From NCBI RefSeq assembly GCF_001665535.1, contig NZ_LZSQ01000035.1:59604-123603 (forward strand): a stretch of 64,000 nt of DNA. Direction: 5' to 3'. This DNA is from Mycobacterium sp. 852002-51961_SCH5331710 (lineage in GTDB: Bacteria > Actinomycetota > Actinomycetes > Mycobacteriales > Mycobacteriaceae). The position numbers and the translations under genes are program-made. Positions 63,229 to 64,000 of this stretch are shown here, piece by piece (position 1 is the stretch's first letter; every line of letters begins with the position of its first letter). Under the pieces are notes generated by a model that saw nothing but the letters and a program-made list of their open reading frames with translations, was not told the DNA's origin and did no database searches.

Positions 63229-63606
63229 TCAGCAGGTGACCGGATGAGACTCGCAGAACGGCGTCGTACCGGGGAAGCGATAGCGATGAGAGGCGACGTA
63301 CCGGTAAACGGCCTCCTGTAGCGCCCGGACGCCGGGGAGCCGGTAGATGCGCAGTGGGAGCTCAGATCCCAGCGCTGCCGCGACCGCGGCGTTCATCGCC
63401 TCTGCGCTCTCGTACACCTCGCCCGAATCGTCGAGCCATCGTGCGGCGTCGAGAACCCGCGACTCGGGGATTCTCAAGCGCTCGGCGACGCCTTCGCCCT
63501 GCAGAGGAGCGGTTCGCAGTTTCCCGGTCCGGTTCAGCTTCTCAATGAAGTACACAGCGCGGGTGCACATTCCGCAGTTGCCGTCGAAGAACAGGGTTCC
63601 GGCCAT
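63229..63606 (-). CDS. DUF393 (DCC-motif) thiol-disulfide oxidoreductase-like protein
   Basis: A 125-residue protein of the DCC1/DUF393 family: LFFDGNCGMCTRAVYFIEKL (DxxCxxC motif), AARWLDDSGEVYESAEAMNA, LPGVRALQEAVYRYVASHRY, and Cys in TPFCESHPVTC. ATG 63606 fixes the start because the DCC motif begins 8 residues later. Related proteins are thioredoxin-like and of unknown substrate. It is followed directly by the GNAT remnant. Confidence 0.83.
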   Translation of the reverse strand: MAGTLFFDGNCGMCTRAVYFIEKLNRTGKLRTAPLQGEGVAERLRIPESRVLDAARWLDDSGEVYESAEAMNAAVAAALGSELPLRIYRLPGVRALQEAVYRYVASHRYRFPGTTPFCESHPVTC

Positions 63607-63732
63607 AGCGCTATTGTCCCTCCGATCGGGTCGCGGGAGGTCCGGATTCGGCGTGTGCCGCGTCACCATGACGGGCGGCCATACCGGCAGCGCTTCGAAC
63701 ACGACACGGTGTGTGCGGCGCTCACCGTCAAC

Positions 63733-63768
63733 TCGGTACACCCTCATGGCTCGGTACACCCACATGGC
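63733..63768 (+). repeat. 18-bp tandem direct repeat
   Basis: Two adjacent copies TCGGTACACCCTCATGGC (63733-63750) and TCGGTACACCCACATGGC (63751-63768) differ at one base. They lie in the 212-bp space between the DUF393 and DUF222/HNH genes, in which I see no gene. Confidence 0.7.
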
Positions 63769-63818
63769 AAGCGGTGTCCCGCCGCTACGAGCGAGCAAAA
63801 GACCACTGCGAGCGGCGG

Positions 63819-64000
63819 TCAGGCCGCCTGGTCTCCTGGGGGTGCTGGTCCGCCGGGTTCGTCACCGGGTTCGGTGTTTTCAACAGGTGCGGGCTGGGTT
63901 GGGGTGTCGTCGGTGGGTTCGTCGTCGTCGGGTCGGAGGAGGCGTTCGGGGCGGTGGTAGTAGTTGGTTCGGGCTTGGCCGGTGTCGAGGTCGGGTGGGG
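63819..64000 (-). CDS. DUF222/HNH endonuclease (13E12-family) C-terminal end
   Basis: The minus-strand frame from the right window edge encodes PDLDTGQARTNYYHRPERLL followed by an acidic/Pro-rich tail ending GGPAPPGDQAA. The motif TGQARTNYYHxPERLL is typical of mycobacterial 13E12-repeat proteins that carry DUF222 and an HNH nuclease domain, present in many copies per genome and often near insertion elements. Only the last about 60 residues are in the window, so N-terminal domains cannot be checked. Confidence 0.8.
   Translation of the reverse strand, partial: PPDLDTGQARTNYYHRPERLLRPDDDEPTDDTPTQPAPVENTEPGDEPGGPAPPGDQAA

Overview
The window is high-GC DNA from a mycobacterium, most likely a rapid-growing environmental species (Mycolicibacterium type). 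Evidence: the 3' part of apa (alanine/proline-rich secreted antigen), an antigen 85 mycolyltransferase, a cyclopropane mycolic acid synthase, F420-linked luciferase-like enzymes, IdeR-, KstR- and HspR-type sites, and gene order matching M. tuberculosis Rv1860-Rv1878 from memory: apa, adhA, a double CoA-transferase (Rv1866), a thiolase (Rv1867), lldD2 (Rv1872c), a DUF1810 gene (Rv1873), Rv1874, Rv1875, bfrA (Rv1876), a 14-TM exporter (Rv1877) and glnA3 (Rv1878). Many ORFs antisense to real genes are ignored. I saw no tRNA, rRNA, CRISPR or complete insertion sequence.

Layout. 1-3.6 kb: apa end, two small secreted proteins, adhA, and a CGNR zinc-finger regulator divergent from an unknown gene with shared operator half-sites. 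3.6-6.9 kb: phosphoketolase and a CPBP protease. 6.9-11.6 kb: a tightly coupled three-gene acyl-CoA cluster (LLM oxidoreductase, double CoA-transferase, thiolase-like). 11.6-14 kb: lipoprotein, DUF72, HhH-GPD, TfoX. 14-19 kb: lon (with a HAIR site), antigen 85, lldD2. 19.1-29.7 kb: between the Rv1873 and Rv1874 equivalents lies about 10 kb absent from the M. tuberculosis order: a GH13 enzyme, a deaminase, a TPR protein, a TetR-controlled membrane protein, a thioesterase with a KstR-like site, a FUSC-type membrane protein and a three-gene thiocyanate-hydrolase/nitrile-hydratase-like cluster.

29.8-37.5 kb: Rv1874/Rv1875 equivalents, an enoyl-CoA hydratase, and an iron module (bacterioferritin-associated ferredoxin, unknown protein, IdeR-like boxes, bfrA), then the exporter with a winged-helix tail, a second KstR-like site before a carboxymuconolactone-decarboxylase-like gene, and glnA3. 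37.6-47.1 kb: an N-acyl-D-amino-acid deacylase-like amidohydrolase, a lipoprotein dienelactone hydrolase, and a nitrogen/sulfur-scavenging cluster: winged-helix regulator and MetQ-like protein without signal peptide on one strand, and an APC permease, glutamine-synthetase-like ligase and DszC/SfnB-like monooxygenase in an overlapping operon on the other.

47.2-64 kb: mixed accessory genes (HAD phosphatase, Rv2629-type protein, TetR/FAD oxidoreductase pair, P450, esterase, MarR-GNAT fusion with twin operators, mycolic acid cyclopropane synthase, second MFS transporter with winged-helix-like tail), two gene remnants (GT39 glycosyltransferase N-terminus, GNAT C-terminus) and, at the right edge, the end of a DUF222/HNH (13E12-type) gene. 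Many genes have a TANNNT -10 box 6-7 nt before the start codon, the pattern of leaderless mycobacterial transcripts.
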